Source: Corythucha ciliata
Lineage: Eukaryota; Arthropoda; Insecta; Hemiptera; Tingidae
Assembly: GCA_038030265.1 (NCBI GenBank)
Contig: CM075937.1
Coordinates: 9,238,001 to 9,302,000, forward strand
Length of the DNA stretch: 64,000 nt
Reading direction: 5' to 3'
Below are positions 34,053-45,069 of the stretch, in pieces. The translations under genes were made by a program, and so were the position numbers. Within the stretch, counting starts at the first letter, position 1. Each line of letters begins with the position of its first letter. Under the pieces are notes generated by a model. It ran no database searches. It saw nothing but the letters and a program-made list of their open reading frames with translations, and was not told the origin of the DNA.

Positions 34053-34931
34053 TCATCCGGCGATAATTTTACGCGCCTCGTCAAAACCATTCCACTTTTC
34101 CGGAATTGCAATAACCGACGACAAAAGAGTCGGCAAATTCCAATGACCCTCTGAATAGGTCGACGGCCATGAGTCAAATTGAACGTCACCGTTCGAATGA
34201 ATACTGGAGCAAGTCACCTCGATGGTGGCAACGTTCCGCTGGCCGAAAACACCGTAAACTTGAAGACAAAAGTGTAGGCCGTCGTTCAATACTTGCAAGT
34301 CGTGCACTTTGATGCATAGCTCGGCTGGCATGATGAATAATGGAACGCAGAGAGGCGGCGGATTTGCTACTGTATAATTAACAAATAAAAATTGTTTAAA
34401 CAAATTATTCGTCCTAAATTAAATCGATTAACTTACCGTCTAATTTTTCGGATACGACCGTAAAATTGTTCACACTCCACGAAGCCTTCAAATAAGCGTC
34501 ACCCAATTCAACATTTAAACAAACTGTAAAATTTAGTGAGGCGTTTATAAACTGATCTTCATGTTAACGGCGCTTAACACGAGGGCATTACGTGGTTTAT
34601 TTAGAAAAATCGTGGCGCAGCAAGTCAGCCTAGTGTCATTCGACTGCGAGCATGCATTCAAATGTTTAAATTCGAGTACGACTCGCTTAATTTGCGTCAT
34701 TACAAAGTCATTAAATCTTGTGACTGCTTTCACCGAACCACCGACGGCATCTTCAAATACCTTCTGCGCTGTATTTATTACATCTTCCGCCACTTCTCCA
34801 GCTGAGGGTTTTATTTTAAAATAATTTCCATTTTATACGACTATAATAAACGGCAAATACATACGAACGAATCTTCCTCGGGTGCAATAAACTAAGGTCA
34901 AAGTGACCAGTACCGTCGAAATTACTCGCAT
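34053..34931 (-). CDS. Secreted DUF4773-type protein, three exons, one apparent frameshift
   Basis: Exon 1 (34931-34865) starts at ATG and encodes a signal peptide, MRVISTVLVTLTLVYC, ending in phase 1 at a GTATGT donor. Exon 2 (34801-34437), after a CCCTCAG acceptor, encodes EDVINTAQKVFEDAVGG, then CSQSNDTRLTCCATI; near 34552 the frame must shift by one base to FINASLNFTVCLNVELGDAY. Exon 3 (34369-34053), after TTATACAG, encodes NPPPLCVPLFIMPAELCIKV, HDLQVLNDGLHFCLQVYG and a 45-residue tail to TGA. Introns are 63 and 67 bp and both junctions keep phase. The CC, CLN, NPPPLCV and AELCIKV spacing matches the arthropod DUF4773 family of small secreted proteins of unknown role. NFT and NAS are possible N-glycosylation sites. 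The single frameshift may be a sequencing error or recent decay. Confidence 0.7.
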
Positions 34932-35807
34932 TATTAACGCGAATTTCACTGCGGTGAACCGTATAATTGACTGAATGCTATAAGCGTCTAGAGATCTCGC
35001 GAGTTGTACTTTTGTTTTAAGTGTGGAGCAAAACCGCTCTTATCCGGCTAAGTGCCGCCAATAATCACGATTTATGGCGGTGAAATAAGTTTTCGTAGAG
35101 AAAACTCGTCACTATTGTTCTGGCGATGAAGTAAACGAGTCGTTTCGGCTTCATTTAATGGATTCTTGTAAAACTAAGAGATAGGTACAATAGAGAAAAA
35201 GAGATAATTCAATGGATTTTAATGTTTTTTTTAAACCATCGAGAGAACATACATTGACGTTTCAGCAAAAACTTTGAGCAAAAAAATTGAAATCACCGGC
35301 TATAAATCGTGTGGCTACAAGAACTAGCGAAAATCACGGCTTTTCCTGACGTCATACCGACAACTGTAATTCTCATAAAAATCCTTAGAATAACAAATTT
35401 CGGACAAACGGAAACGTCAATAATTGGTTCCTGTGGTTAGATCCGCTGTCTCCCGTGTGACCCTAAAACCATTCCGGCCGGTATGGGGATCGAGATTGGA
35501 GACCGTGGTCCGCTCACCGGGTCAGTCAGTTTTGTTGGGCTATAATCCCGGGAAAGGTCATTTTGGGAGGCAATTTCTCCCGTTTTATGTTCTTTGTTTC
35601 TTAAAAATTAAAATCGAGGTGGAATAATTCTCGGAAATTGATTGAAATAGATCAGTAGCAACTCAGATAAAACTAATTCTCTCTATCCGGTTATCTTATA
35701 CTTGCAGTTAGAGGTGGGCAAATTAAATCCTTGTGAGTTATTAATTATTTGAATAAAGAGGACTAATAATTATGAGTTTACTAAATACTTTCAACTTCTA
35801 CGAGTAC
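34932..35807. other. Upstream region of the DUF4773 gene and spacer
   Basis: Probable promoter and 5' UTR lie in the first 100-200 bp; no TATA box is obvious. TTAGAGGTGGGCAAATTAAA at 35711 resembles a hAT-type end (compare 45993 and 58333), but a partner end was not found. One forward frame at 35424-35627 is unsupported. Confidence 0.35.
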
Positions 35808-36050
35808 TACGGACAAATTGGTGGGCCACCAGAATGTCCGGAGACTCCTTCGGACAAATTGGTGGGCCACCAATATGACCGTAGTCGGTTCCGGACAAAG
35901 CGGTGGGTCCGCCAATATGGCCGAACCATCAGGAGTTCGATTTCATCTGAAAATGTCTTGAGTGTCCCTATCAAATTAGTCAAATAATAGATAAATAAAA
36001 CAAAGAAGTAATGATTTCCGGAAAACATAGCGAACTTGAAATCCTAGTGA
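35808..36050 (+). repeat. Dispersed repeat with CCACCAATATGTCCG-type words, inverted copy of 46880-47110
   Basis: Contains GGACAAATTGGTGGGCCACC twice in variant form, then ATTTCATCTGAAAATGTCTT and ATAAATAAAACAAAGAAGT, all found in reverse complement at 46880-47110. The words are themselves near-palindromic. Coding is not supported. Confidence 0.7.
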
Positions 36051-37049
36051 ACGTGGCACACATTTAGCAATTTATTTCCCTTCAAATCAGACGTGTATGT
36101 GCCTTGTATAATGTTACATATTTTTCTGAAATTGTAGGTTCAGCTATCTTGGTTGTAGAGAGGCAGGTAGGTAATTAATAATTTATTAGTAGGTATGCGT
36201 TAAAATTAATTTATTTATTTATATCAAAAAATATTTCTTTGAAATTTGTACGTGATCGCCCTACACAGTTGGGATGATATGATATGATTCCCGCACATTC
36301 CTTACGTCTTCAGGTGTGCTTAATCTGAATTTCAAGCTCCCGAACCCCTAAGAGAGACGCTATATCATACAAGCCGAAAAAACTGCAAAAACCCCCTTAT
36401 TTGGAGGGTTTTCGATGTAATACACGTCATAAGCTGAAATTAACGTAGTTCACGTTAGTTTGGGTGGGGCAAAGCTGGCATTCGCATTCAGCACACCTGA
36501 AAGCACAAGAAATGTGCCGGAACCAAATGCATTAAAAAATTATTTCGTGTGGCATGTAGTCCAGTCAAAAGGTATACAAAAAAAAACCATGTACGTGGAC
36601 AAAGTCTTTGATTTTTTCACTTTATTCTATGTTTTTGGGGGTGAGGAACACGAATCTGCACGAGTTCTGCGTCAAATAATTTTTTTCTTTTGTCATAATG
36701 GAGGAATTCCAATCCATTAGAAATTTTGGGTTTTGAGGTCCGGACTCACATTATAACAACAACAGAAAAAAGTTCAAGTTGAAAATTGCCACGGTTGATT
36801 TTATAATTGTTTTTTTGTGTTTTCCGATTGTGACGTAATAGCACGCATCTAATACGTGTTTGCCTCCTATGGCTCTCCCTAGTTCATCAACCTCTTGATA
36901 ACTCAGGGTTTCTCCCCTTTTTTTCCGATTTTAAAACCCATTTAACCGTTACAATTTTGTTTACGTATTTTGTATTTTGTTTTCCTAAAGTTTCAACCAG
37001 TGGCTATTTTTTTAATTATAATTATTGCTTTTATTATTTGTCGTAAATA
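36051..37049. other. Unassigned region with a short dispersed repeat
   Basis: About 36560-36670 is an inverted match to 44180-44295 (shared AACATAGAATAAAGTGAAAA, allowing one change, and TTTGACTGGACTA). No gene recognised; a frame at 36460-36720 spans this repeat and is not supported. Confidence 0.4.
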
Positions 37050-37753
37050 ATGAGTTATGTACGGGCATCGTCAGATAATTTACCGGTTGTGAATGGAGAG
37101 ATGCTTTGCTTATTTTTTTCGACCAACAACAAATTTGTTTCCGCTGAGACTCGGTCATTCAAAGTAGCTAGGTAAGCTTTGAATTTTTTTCAGCATTGAG
37201 TATATGATTGAAGGATTTCACTTTAACTCATGACGTTATTCGTATTTTATTCCAACCAGATCTGCCAATGAAAATTATGGAGATGAAGCTATTGGAAGAG
37301 TGGAACTCTTAAGGCACAACAACATTTGCACTGTGAGAGCTGCATGTACTCCAGAGCATAAAGTTAGGAAAAAACCTTACGTGCGTCATTGACGAAAATC
37401 AGTAAGAAATCGTCAGCGCGTCTTGCGATTCGTGTCCGGCTAGCGAAGGTATAAGTAAAGAAGTTTCAGTTTCAGTACATTAAGAAATAAAACTTCATGC
37501 ATGTGCCACAGCAGAAAGTGGAAGAAGGTTTCTCAAATTGATGAACTTCATTTCAGGAGGGTGTCAGCATGCCGTAGCCATCGTCACCTGGTTGCACCGA
37601 CGGTCATGCCCCGACTGAAACGATTTCCTACTGGAAGAAGCCAAATCTGTCGACAGTGCCGGACAAAGTTATGACGAGTCAAGAGTTGGCCGACGCGTCC
37701 GCTTCACGCAGAAAATCCACGGCCACTACTCCTGCCGAAGTAGAGAATCTTTA
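37050..37753 (+). pseudogene. SWIM-domain N-terminal part of a YqaJ-type protein gene
   Basis: Exon 1 (37050-37171) starts MSYVRASSDNLPVVNGEM and ends at AG/GTAAGC. Exon 2 (from 37260, after CCAACCAG) continues in phase with ENYGDEAIGRVELLRH and VRAACTPEHKVRKKPY. A one-base shift and an in-frame TAA then precede IVSASCDSCPASEG, which meets a GTATAAGT donor near 37451. After TTTCAG at about 37555 the frame reads GGCQHAVAIVTWLHRR, a SWIM-like zinc-binding CxH end, and SYWKKPNLSTVPDKVM. Insect proteins of this type pair a SWIM finger with a C-terminal YqaJ nuclease domain, found here at 40450. Shifts and stops mark it as decayed. Confidence 0.55.
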
Positions 37754-38021
37754 GAACCCATGGTACGGAAACACGCGATAACCGCCATATTTGGTCCCTC
37801 CGACATTTTATCGCTTGTGAAGTCACTCCATTTAATAATAATAATGAAAAAGAAGAATGAAGCTGTTTTTTAAAAAAAAATAAATCAGATGGTATGAGTT
37901 TTGAGAACTGAAGAGAGACAATCAAGAGACGTGTGGAAGAGAAAACACTTATCAAGACCCGAGTGATACCGACCGGAGGGACCAAATATGGCGGTTATCG
38001 CGTGTTTCCGTACACGGGTTA
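37754..38021. mobile_element. MITE with ~46-bp inverted repeats
   Basis: Left end GAACCCATGGTACGGAAACA is mirrored by TGTTTCCGTACACGGGTT; both arms contain CCATATTTGGTCCCTCCG or its complement. The interior is ~170 bp of AT-rich sequence. TA flanks both ends, which could be the target duplication. A diverged single arm lies at 17737-17815. Confidence 0.8.
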
Positions 38022-38162
38022 TATAGTAGCCTTAAGCTTAGTACACACTGAGACTCTTTGAGTCGATTCAAGGCTGCGTAGATTCATGTTCCGATTCATA
38101 CTTGATTCAACTTTGCAACAAAGAATCGTGTCCACACATGTTTCATACAACGATATATAAAA

Positions 38163-38325
38163 GAACTGGATTGCTCATCACTGCTGACAAAGACCAGCTG
38201 ATAATAGCCATCAAATAAGCTCCCATAGTGGATGAGAGGGGTGGAGTTTCAAAATAAGTGTCATATTGCCATAACTACACAAGGAGAGGGACAGGGTGAT
38301 TGTTTACCAGGGGACGACCTGCCCC
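38163..38325 (+). repeat. Dispersed repeat, inverted copy of 1950-2112
   Basis: See the entry at 1950. Starts with CTGGATTGCTCATCACTG, which contains the complement of a CAGTGATGAGCAA hAT-like end. Confidence 0.7.
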
Positions 38326-38356
38326 CTCCACGCCCCTCCAGTCCTCTGTGAGCAAT

Positions 38357-38501
38357 CCAGGGGGCTTATTCTCTAACTCCGAAGCAATAACTTTTTCGAA
38401 GTCATATGTTTATTTCATTGATTTTCTTCAAACAAATGAATGAAATAAACACATGGCTGGCGAAAAAAAAATTGCTTGTTGTTAGAGAATAGGCCCCCAG
38501 G
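38357..38501. mobile_element. MITE with CCAGGGGGCTTATTCTCTAAC ends split by A/T-rich centre
   Basis: The left arm (GGGGGCTTATTCTCTAAC) is mirrored by GTTAGAGAATAGGCCCCC. About 145 bp. The terminal motif TATTCTNTAACT is shared with the MITEs at 11225-11478 and 55968-56100. Confidence 0.75.
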
Positions 38502-38859
38502 CTTATATATCGTTGGTTTCATATCTCTTAATGCCCGCAGTTTCTATGGAAACTTGAAATTTCGCTCTGGCCGCTGGCGGTTGGGAAGAGTAAATATTTT
38601 TATTTATACATATGCACATTCCTATCAAGGTCTTGCATTCTTATCCCAGAAATAATAAATTTCGATACGGTAACTTGGTAAAATTAGAATATTTTTAGAA
38701 ATTGTATATCTTCCCTTCCTCTCATTAAACTATCATTGTTTGTGTCTCGTCCACCAGAAAGGCAGAAACGGGCTATGCTGAAAGAAACATCACTTAGGCC
38801 CAGTGGCGGATCTAGGATTTTAACTTGGGAGGGGTTCTACCATGAATCTCTCTCTTTTT

Positions 38860-40070
38860 TCCTGAGTTTCAGCCGCAAACATGCCTCTATACGAACCAAT
38901 AATTGGCTTTTTCTCAAATTTAACCATGAATTAGCGGTTTTCCCCAATTTTTTCCGCGATCTAAGTGCTTTTTCTCAATTTTATCCGCGAATTTATTTCT
39001 CCATTTCAGACGCTAATCACCGCATTTCCTCAATTTTAGCCGTAAATTAGTGGATTTTCTCAAGCTGATCCGCGATGTATCGTTTTTCTCCGTTTCAGCG
39101 GCGAATAAGCGCTTCTTGCCCACTTTAGCCGTGAATTACTGAATCTTTAACTGCGAATGAGCTCTTCCTCTACATTTTAGACGGCAATTAGTGGTTTGTC
39201 TCAGTTTTAGCCATGAGTTAACATTTTATTTCTATAGTTTTAGCATTTTTCTTCACTTCTTAGTCATGCGAATTAGCGCTTGTCACTAATGCGCTTGTCA
39301 TTTCAGCCGCAAGTTATCTCGTTTCCTTAGTTCTAGCAGAGAATTAGCGTTTGGTTTTCTTCGTTTCACGCCTGAATCACCGCTTTTACTCAATTTCAGC
39401 TTCGAACTGGAGGATTTTCACAAAATCCGTAAATTTGCGTTTATATCTTCATTTCAGCTCCGCGAATGAGCGCCTTTTGTTACATTGACCGTGAATCAAC
39501 GCAATTTCCCAATTTTAGCCGGGAATTAGCGTCTGTATCAGTTTTAGCCGTGAACAAGCGGAATTGCCAAATGTATCTTTGAAATTTAGCTTCACATTAG
39601 CGCTTGCTTGTGCCGAGAAGTAGCGTATTTCTCCATTTTAGCTGCTGATAAGCGCTTTCTGCCAAAATTAGCCACGAATTAAATATTTAATTTTCTTCCT
39701 TTTAGTTGCAAATGAGCATTTTACATCAATTTTAGACGGGAATTAGCGGTTTGTCTCAGTTTTAGCCGTGAATAAGCGGCTTTTCTATCACTTGTATCCG
39801 TGAATATTAGCTTTTTTTCTCAATTTTTACCGCGATCTAAGCGCTTTTTCTCATTTTTTAGTCGCAAATTATTTCTCAATTTTAGCCACGAATTACCACG
39901 TTTCCTTAATTTTAGCCAAGTTGTTTCGCGAATTGGCTTATTTCTCCATTTTAGTAGTGAATGAGCGTTTGAATTAGTAGATTTTCTCAGTTTTAGCCGC
40001 GATATACGTGGCTTTCTCGATTTTAGCCGTGAACTAACGATTTTTCTCAATTGCGCTTTTTTCTGTAGTA
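38860..40070 (-). repeat. Family A array inside a DNA element
   Basis: Regular units such as AATTAGCGCTTTTTCTCAA and ATTTTAGCCGTGAATTAGCG. Preceded at about 38798 by CAGTGGCGGATCTAGG, a typical hAT-like terminal word. Confidence 0.85.
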
Positions 40071-40449
40071 GAAAGCTATATAAAAAAATTGAAAATAGGT
40101 TCTTCAATTCACTCCCACACTTACCCAATGTTGCGCAACATGAATCAGAGAATCCCATTTCCGTTGGGATGCAAATACATATATTCAAAAATACTAACCC
40201 GCAACACATGATATTCTAGACACAAAGAGTCGACTCTGCCGAGACTCACGTGATATTCATTTCTAGACACAAAGAATCTACTCAAAGAGTCTCAGTGTGG
40301 ACTAGAATCTAGACAAAAGAATAAAAAAAAAGAATCTGCAACACATGATATTCAAGCAAAAAAGAATCGACTCTGCCCCGACTCTTTCGGGATTCATTTC
40401 TAGACACAAAGAATCGGACTCAAAGAGTCTCAGTGTGTACTAGGCTTTA

Positions 40450-41239
40450 GCCGAAGGAGAGAGATTCATCGATGCGTTGAAGGGGCATCATGAATCTTCG
40501 CTGGTCATGTCGTACATCTCTCCTTCTGACGTTACCGTCTCTCCTCGGATGTTGAGCCTGTTCCATTTGTGGCTCAGTTTCAAAAAACATAATAATGCAG
40601 ATTGTTCCTTGGGGTCATTTATTTGTCACATGAAACAAAATATGTTATCGAACGCTCTCAAACAAATTCAGGCAGAGACCCAAGAACAATCTAAGTGTAA
40701 ACTTTGGTACGAGATTCGTTTCGGCAGAATGACAGCTTCAAAATTTCACGAAGTTTCGAGATGCAAAACTGACGGTACTCTAGTTGAACATAATATACTA
40801 GGGGCGAAAGTGTACTGTCCAACTGAGGCGATGAAAAGAAGTCTGCTATTGGAAGACAAGATAAGACGATTGGCCAACACCACCTTAAAGAGGAGTTTTA
40901 AACCATGCGGAATTTTTTAAAGCAAAGATTGGCCTTTATTTGCCGCTTCCCCTAACGGGATTGACAGTGAGGGCGTGCTTGAAAATGACTCAAAAAAGAG
41001 TGGAGCATTTTGTCAAAGATGGAATTATCAACGAGAAGTATTTGAGTCAAATTCAGCTTCAAATATTTGTCTCAAATAAAAAACGTGGAATTTTTTGTTG
41101 TGCCTCTCCAGAATTCGAGTGTAATAAGCAAGTGCAGTTTATAGAGGTGTCTCTCGATAGGGAATTTTGCGAAAACAAAATCAAGCTATGTTTAGAATTT
41201 TATGACAAATTCATTTTTCCAAAAATAAAAAACATGTAA
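40450..41239 (+). pseudogene. YqaJ-type nuclease domain, C-terminal part of the split SWIM/YqaJ gene
   Basis: The frame opens with AEGERFIDALKGHHESS and continues with SYISPSDVTV, LKQIQAETQEQSKCKLWYEI and RFGRMTASKFHEV, the start of the YqaJ viral-recombinase-like exonuclease domain (PD-D/ExK superfamily). A deletion or shift near 40915-40945 moves to PLFAASPNGID (the family Asp context) and then IINEKYLSQIQLQ and FVSNKKRGIFCCASPEFE, ending at 41239. The catalytic ExK segment lies in the damaged stretch and is not readable. GCCGAAG, one mismatch, then AGAGA occurs both here (40450) and at the end of the SWIM half (37734), like a target duplication. Function lost. Confidence 0.65.
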
Positions 41240-41291
41240 ATAAAAATATTGAATAATTTTGTAAATAAAGTAATAGTAAGGTAAATGATGC

Positions 41292-42690
41292 TTATTTTTT
41301 AAATGGGTTTTGCAAATTAACTGATGCGCAAGCAATAACTACTTTATCGTCAAGGAGCCTCAACGATTTCAGTGGGACTCTAGCGTGGATATCCAAGCTT
41401 TTAAAAACTCTAATGCGTCCTATCACTCTTTCGATGATGCTCCGTATGCTAGCAATTTGCTTTGCTTGAAGAACCTGGGCTTTAGAGGGCTTTACGTCGG
41501 AATAAACACTGGGCGGGCGTACAAGCTTACATCCCTGGCTGTTCAGTAATGAATCAAGCGTCTTGAATCTCTATATCAGCCACTACTAATGTGCCCGGTT
41601 CGAGGACATTCAAGTAACCACTTACTGAAGTAATTTTAGCATCTGAGATCCGACCGTTGAAACCTTTAGAAATGAAATTTATAAAGCCATCTGGCGTACA
41701 AGAAATTAAATATTTTATCGTGTTACACTTTTTATATTCGGACCATGTTACTGCCTGTGATACGGAATTGGAAGATTTTTGAATTTCGATTTCAAAACAA
41801 TCAGAATACCGTGCCAAAAACTGGATAGGGAGATTCATTCGAACTATTTCAGGATCAGGCCAAAATATGAGTTGCTTCAAAATATGCGCTATTAATGGAG
41901 TATTTTTGGTAATTTCTCTACTGGCTTGACTCTTAGATAAGCTAAAATCGTAAGCAAGGAGGTCCAGTTGGTGGTTATTCCTAATTTTAGTGATACATAG
42001 GTATACTATGTCGATATTTACATTCAACAATCTCGCCAAGCATTGAAACACATGTAAATCAGATATTCCCAAGAAAATGTTCGGGTGTTTTTTTATGAGA
42101 GCAACAGTATTTAACACCCTAATGCAGTCAACTGGATCTACGCGTTCTACAGATCCTGATGAGCTAGGCTTGAAAGAAGAGACAGATTCGACGTTGGACG
42201 TTATGCTGTCACTTTCATAATTTTGGTCGCGGTCGCAGGGAGAAAAATGTATATGCCCCGAGTTTGGGTCGACGCATTTCGGCCAGTAAATGATGCTTGA
42301 CAAGCAACAGTTCTATATTTATCGTCTATTTCGACTGAAGTTTCGATATTTGGATTTTCTTCGACCGAAGCACCAACTCCAAGTTCTGTGTGTCTTTAGA
42401 ACAGCCTGGCAACGCTTCTTCTAAAATGTCTTTAATTTTCCTCTTCTTTGGTAAACTCATTGGTTTCTGAGACTCGTGAGCAGTAGAGCGATCAGGTTGG
42501 CAGTTAAATATGTGAGGAATGACTCCTGTAAATTTTCAAAGACGGCGAACATGGTAGGAAGGAAAATCGTCTCCTGCAAAATAAATTAAAACCAACCTGG
42601 CTTGAGGCGAATCCGTTCAGCGTAACCGAGCCGGAACTGAACAATGTTCTCCACGTCGTCGTTGATCTATTGAAAGAGTTAGTAGCAAGC
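41292..42690 (-). pseudogene. THAP-domain and DDE_4 transposase relic
   Basis: In minus order, a THAP-domain end (KFTGVIPHIFNCQPDR near 42490-42540, possibly with upstream THAP pieces to 42690 around a short intron), a basic segment SLPKKRKIKDILEEALPG, then the frame 42303-41554 with FYWPDPEIVRMNLP-type FWPDPEIVRMNLPIQFL, DCFEIEIQKSSN (first Asp), IKYLISCTPDGFINFISKGF and GTLVVADIEIQD (second Asp context ADxGF altered to ADIEI). Past a stop, CKLVRPPSVYSDVK and IIERVIGRIRVFKSL (catalytic Glu) run to a stop at 41292. This is the DDE_Tnp_4 architecture of Harbinger/P-related insect transposases. Stops and shifts make it inactive. It is convergent with the YqaJ gene, stops only ~50 bp apart. Confidence 0.75.
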
Positions 42691-44179
42691 ATGAGTATAT
42701 TATACTTTATATAACAAATCAGTCTTGGCCATTGTTATCACGGTTTATAGTGTATAGTATTGAAATTCAAAGCCCTTCTGCGGCCTTCTGACACCTTGAA
42801 CTCTCCACCCCCATGCACGTTGCGATTATCTTACGATTTTTGCAGCTAATTTAATTACAGATTAAGCTGAGCGAACGGATTTTAAAGATGCCCCCCCCCC
42901 CATCTGGTTGCTCAGATCTGTCATGATGACACTCAAAGAATGCAGGTTTTCAACCAACAATGTGCATGAGCAGGGCTAAACGTAAGCAACGTACCTACTG
43001 GTATTTTAATTTTACTATTTCTATCGGTAAATAATAATGAATCAATGAGAATGTACTTACGTTAAAGTGATCCTCGCAAACGAAACAACAGGTAGCCTCT
43101 GAAATGTCACCTGTACGACGTCTAATTGCCCTCATTCACTTTTTTCTTGTCGTTTTTTTCCCGAGGAACCGATATAAATAATTTATCAGGCGAATTTATA
43201 ATAGTGGACGTGCACTGCGGGACTATGCAGTACTTTTTTTCATTAACCATTTCACTCGACAAAATTAATTAAACAACTAGTGAAGACTGAAGAACGGTAC
43301 GCCGTGAAGAGAAGGGTGCAACAAGAGGCAACTGAGGACTAGGAGCACCGAGCAAGGTGGCTATGGGTGCTGTGACGTGGCCCAGCCCCCGATCGCCCAT
43401 CTTCTTTCTACCTTCTTTTTCATTTTTTTTTTTTAGAGTAGAAAAACGCTTCAAAAAATTTTTTTTTCTTTCTAGGCTCTTTTCTGAGGTTCTAGTTTTC
43501 AAAAATTTTTTTTTGAAAATTCGGAAATTCCTCCATTGACCCAGATGGATATTTTTTGAGTTATAGGCCGAAATGTGACAACAAATGCTTTTTTGTAGCA
43601 AATTTCAAATTGTTTGACGTTATGGCTCTGTCTTATGTTAATCTTCAAATGAAATTTCATATAATAGGTCTGATAGAAAATTCAATCAGCTTTCAGATCG
43701 TTTTTTAGAGAAAACAATTGGACTACTAGTTCCCGAGCTACTGGCAAAAATGTGCAGAAAAACGTGGTTTTGGGCCGCCTTTTTTCGCGTTTTTTGTCGC
43801 ATAACTGACACCAATGATTTTTCCTGTAGGTTTCAAGGCTTTTCACTTATGTATAAAATTCAATTCCGAACCACTTTGATTTTATGACATTTTCTGATTG
43901 GAACAGCCGTTTTAAAGTTGATGCTGCCTTAAGTAATTTTTGTTAATTTTACCAGAAGTGGCTAAAAATGACCATTTAAAAAAAATCAATTCCGGTGAAA
44001 CGGCTGGGTCAATTGTGACAAAAGAAAGAACGATTCGACGCAGAATTCAATTCCTTTCAAAAAATGAGAGTGTAACATTTTCGGTAGAATGCGTCATTGA
44101 GGAGTTATAAGCAAAAAACTGAAAGAAGTGTCAAAAATGAGCAGTTTTTGTTATTTTCTCAAAACGCCCAAGGGAATTT
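42691..44179. other. Unassigned region
   Basis: C-run at 42890, T-rich tracts at 43420-43520. From about 43540 to 44295 the sequence is AT-rich, non-coding and starts GACCCAGATGGATATTTTTT; it has the look of a mobile-element interior and shares its end with 36560-36670. No gene identified. Confidence 0.3.
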
Positions 44180-44295
44180 TGTTGGATCTCTTCAGATTTG
44201 TGTTCCCCACCCCAAAAAAACATAGAATGAAGTGAAAAAATCGAAGACAAGATTTTTTTCCAGGTCGAACTACCGTTTGACTGGACTATGGGGGG
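44180..44295. repeat. Short dispersed repeat, inverted copy of 36560-36670
   Basis: Shared words around CATAGAATGAAGTGAAAAAA and TTTGACTGGACTATG. Confidence 0.55.
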
Positions 44296-44790
44296 CTAAA
44301 CTGGGCTCTATATGAGAGGGGGAAATGATACATATATTGCATCACATTTTCTATTTACACTCCCTCTACATCTTATCTGTGTATATTAATTGGTTCGATT
44401 TCCGTCCTCTTCTCCTTGCCTTTCCGAACTGTGCATTTTAAGTCTGCTCCACACATACGATGTTTCCCAAATAACGAGCAAAATACTAATCAATGTCTAG
44501 CATTGCCTAGAAACCAACCAACTGAAAATTGAAAAAAATATTTTGCTCGTTATACGTCGGGGAAGTTTCGACTCATAATAAACCTTATCACCTTATCATC
44601 AACCCCTAGGACAGTTTGACATTATTGATACAAATCCCACGTTTTAAGGTAGTTCAGTGTTTTTCACATATTTTTTAAGTTTCTCTACGTAATAATTAGT
44701 GTCGGGAAGACCTGATTCGCAATCGACAGGGGCTACTTGATTTTTTGAATCCGTCCGGCTTCAGATGAACATTATTTTCCTCACCTCTCT
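44296..44790. other. Spacer with a weak inverted repeat
   Basis: AACGAGCAAAATA (about 44478) and TATTTTGCTCGTT (about 44541) form a small hairpin that could be a decayed MITE. Nothing else seen. Confidence 0.3.
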
Positions 44791-45069
44791 CTAGAATTCT
44801 AGATAACCAAAATGTCTTTTCACTCCGGCGCAGCTCCCGGTAAAAACACTTCGTGTAGTCAAATTGAATCGTTTATTTATGAGTTGATTGTAATAAATTA
44901 TGCTTTTGAAGTCATAACAGACGTGTTCGACACATTTACACTCTCCAGAGACCACCGTCAAAAGCACACGAATGTCGGGTTTGGTTTCTTCCGGGATTAG
45001 TCGAAATTGATGACTTTCGGGTGACAAGCAAACTCGAGACACAGGGTACGGTGTACAGCACTTGTGAAA
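44791..45069 (-). CDS. Cysteine-rich secreted-type protein, candidate terminal exon
   Basis: After an acceptor GATACTCACAG (minus strand, to 45070) the open frame reads FHKCCTPYPVSRVCL, FRLIPEETKPDIRVLLTVV, SGECKCVEHVCYDF, then a hydrophilic tail to TAG at 44791. The CC...C...CKC...C spacing is like that of secreted cystine-knot or growth-factor-type domains, but I cannot match it to a family. No upstream exon with start and signal peptide was found, and the neighbourhood is repeat-rich. Frame length, the good acceptor and cysteine clustering support a real exon; isolation counts against it. Confidence 0.4.
   Translation of the reverse strand, partial: FHKCCTPYPVSRVCLSPESHQFRLIPEETKPDIRVLLTVVSGECKCVEHVCYDFKSIIYYNQLINKRFNLTTRSVFTGSCAGVKRHFGYLEF

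Larger units (their letters stand above)
38039..40442. mobile_element. Element with TAGTACACACTGAGACTC inverted ends carrying a family A array
   Basis: The first 24 bp after TA (38041-38064) are the exact reverse complement of 40417-40440. Inside the right end the unit GACTCAAAGAGTCTCAGTGT recurs (about 40270 and 40417), with AGACACAAAGAATC words between, so the right end is a short tandem of terminal motifs. The interior holds a copy of the 1950-2112 repeat, a MITE and a 1.2-kb family A array. No transposase. It lies between the SWIM and YqaJ halves of one gene. Confidence 0.7.

Noticed and set aside
35711..36500. Complete hAT element starting TAGAGGTGGGCAAATT
   Set aside because: No matching right end or 8-bp duplication was found.
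44464..44567. MITE based on AACGAGCAAAATA inverted words
   Set aside because: The paired arms are only about 13 bp and the ends are not defined.
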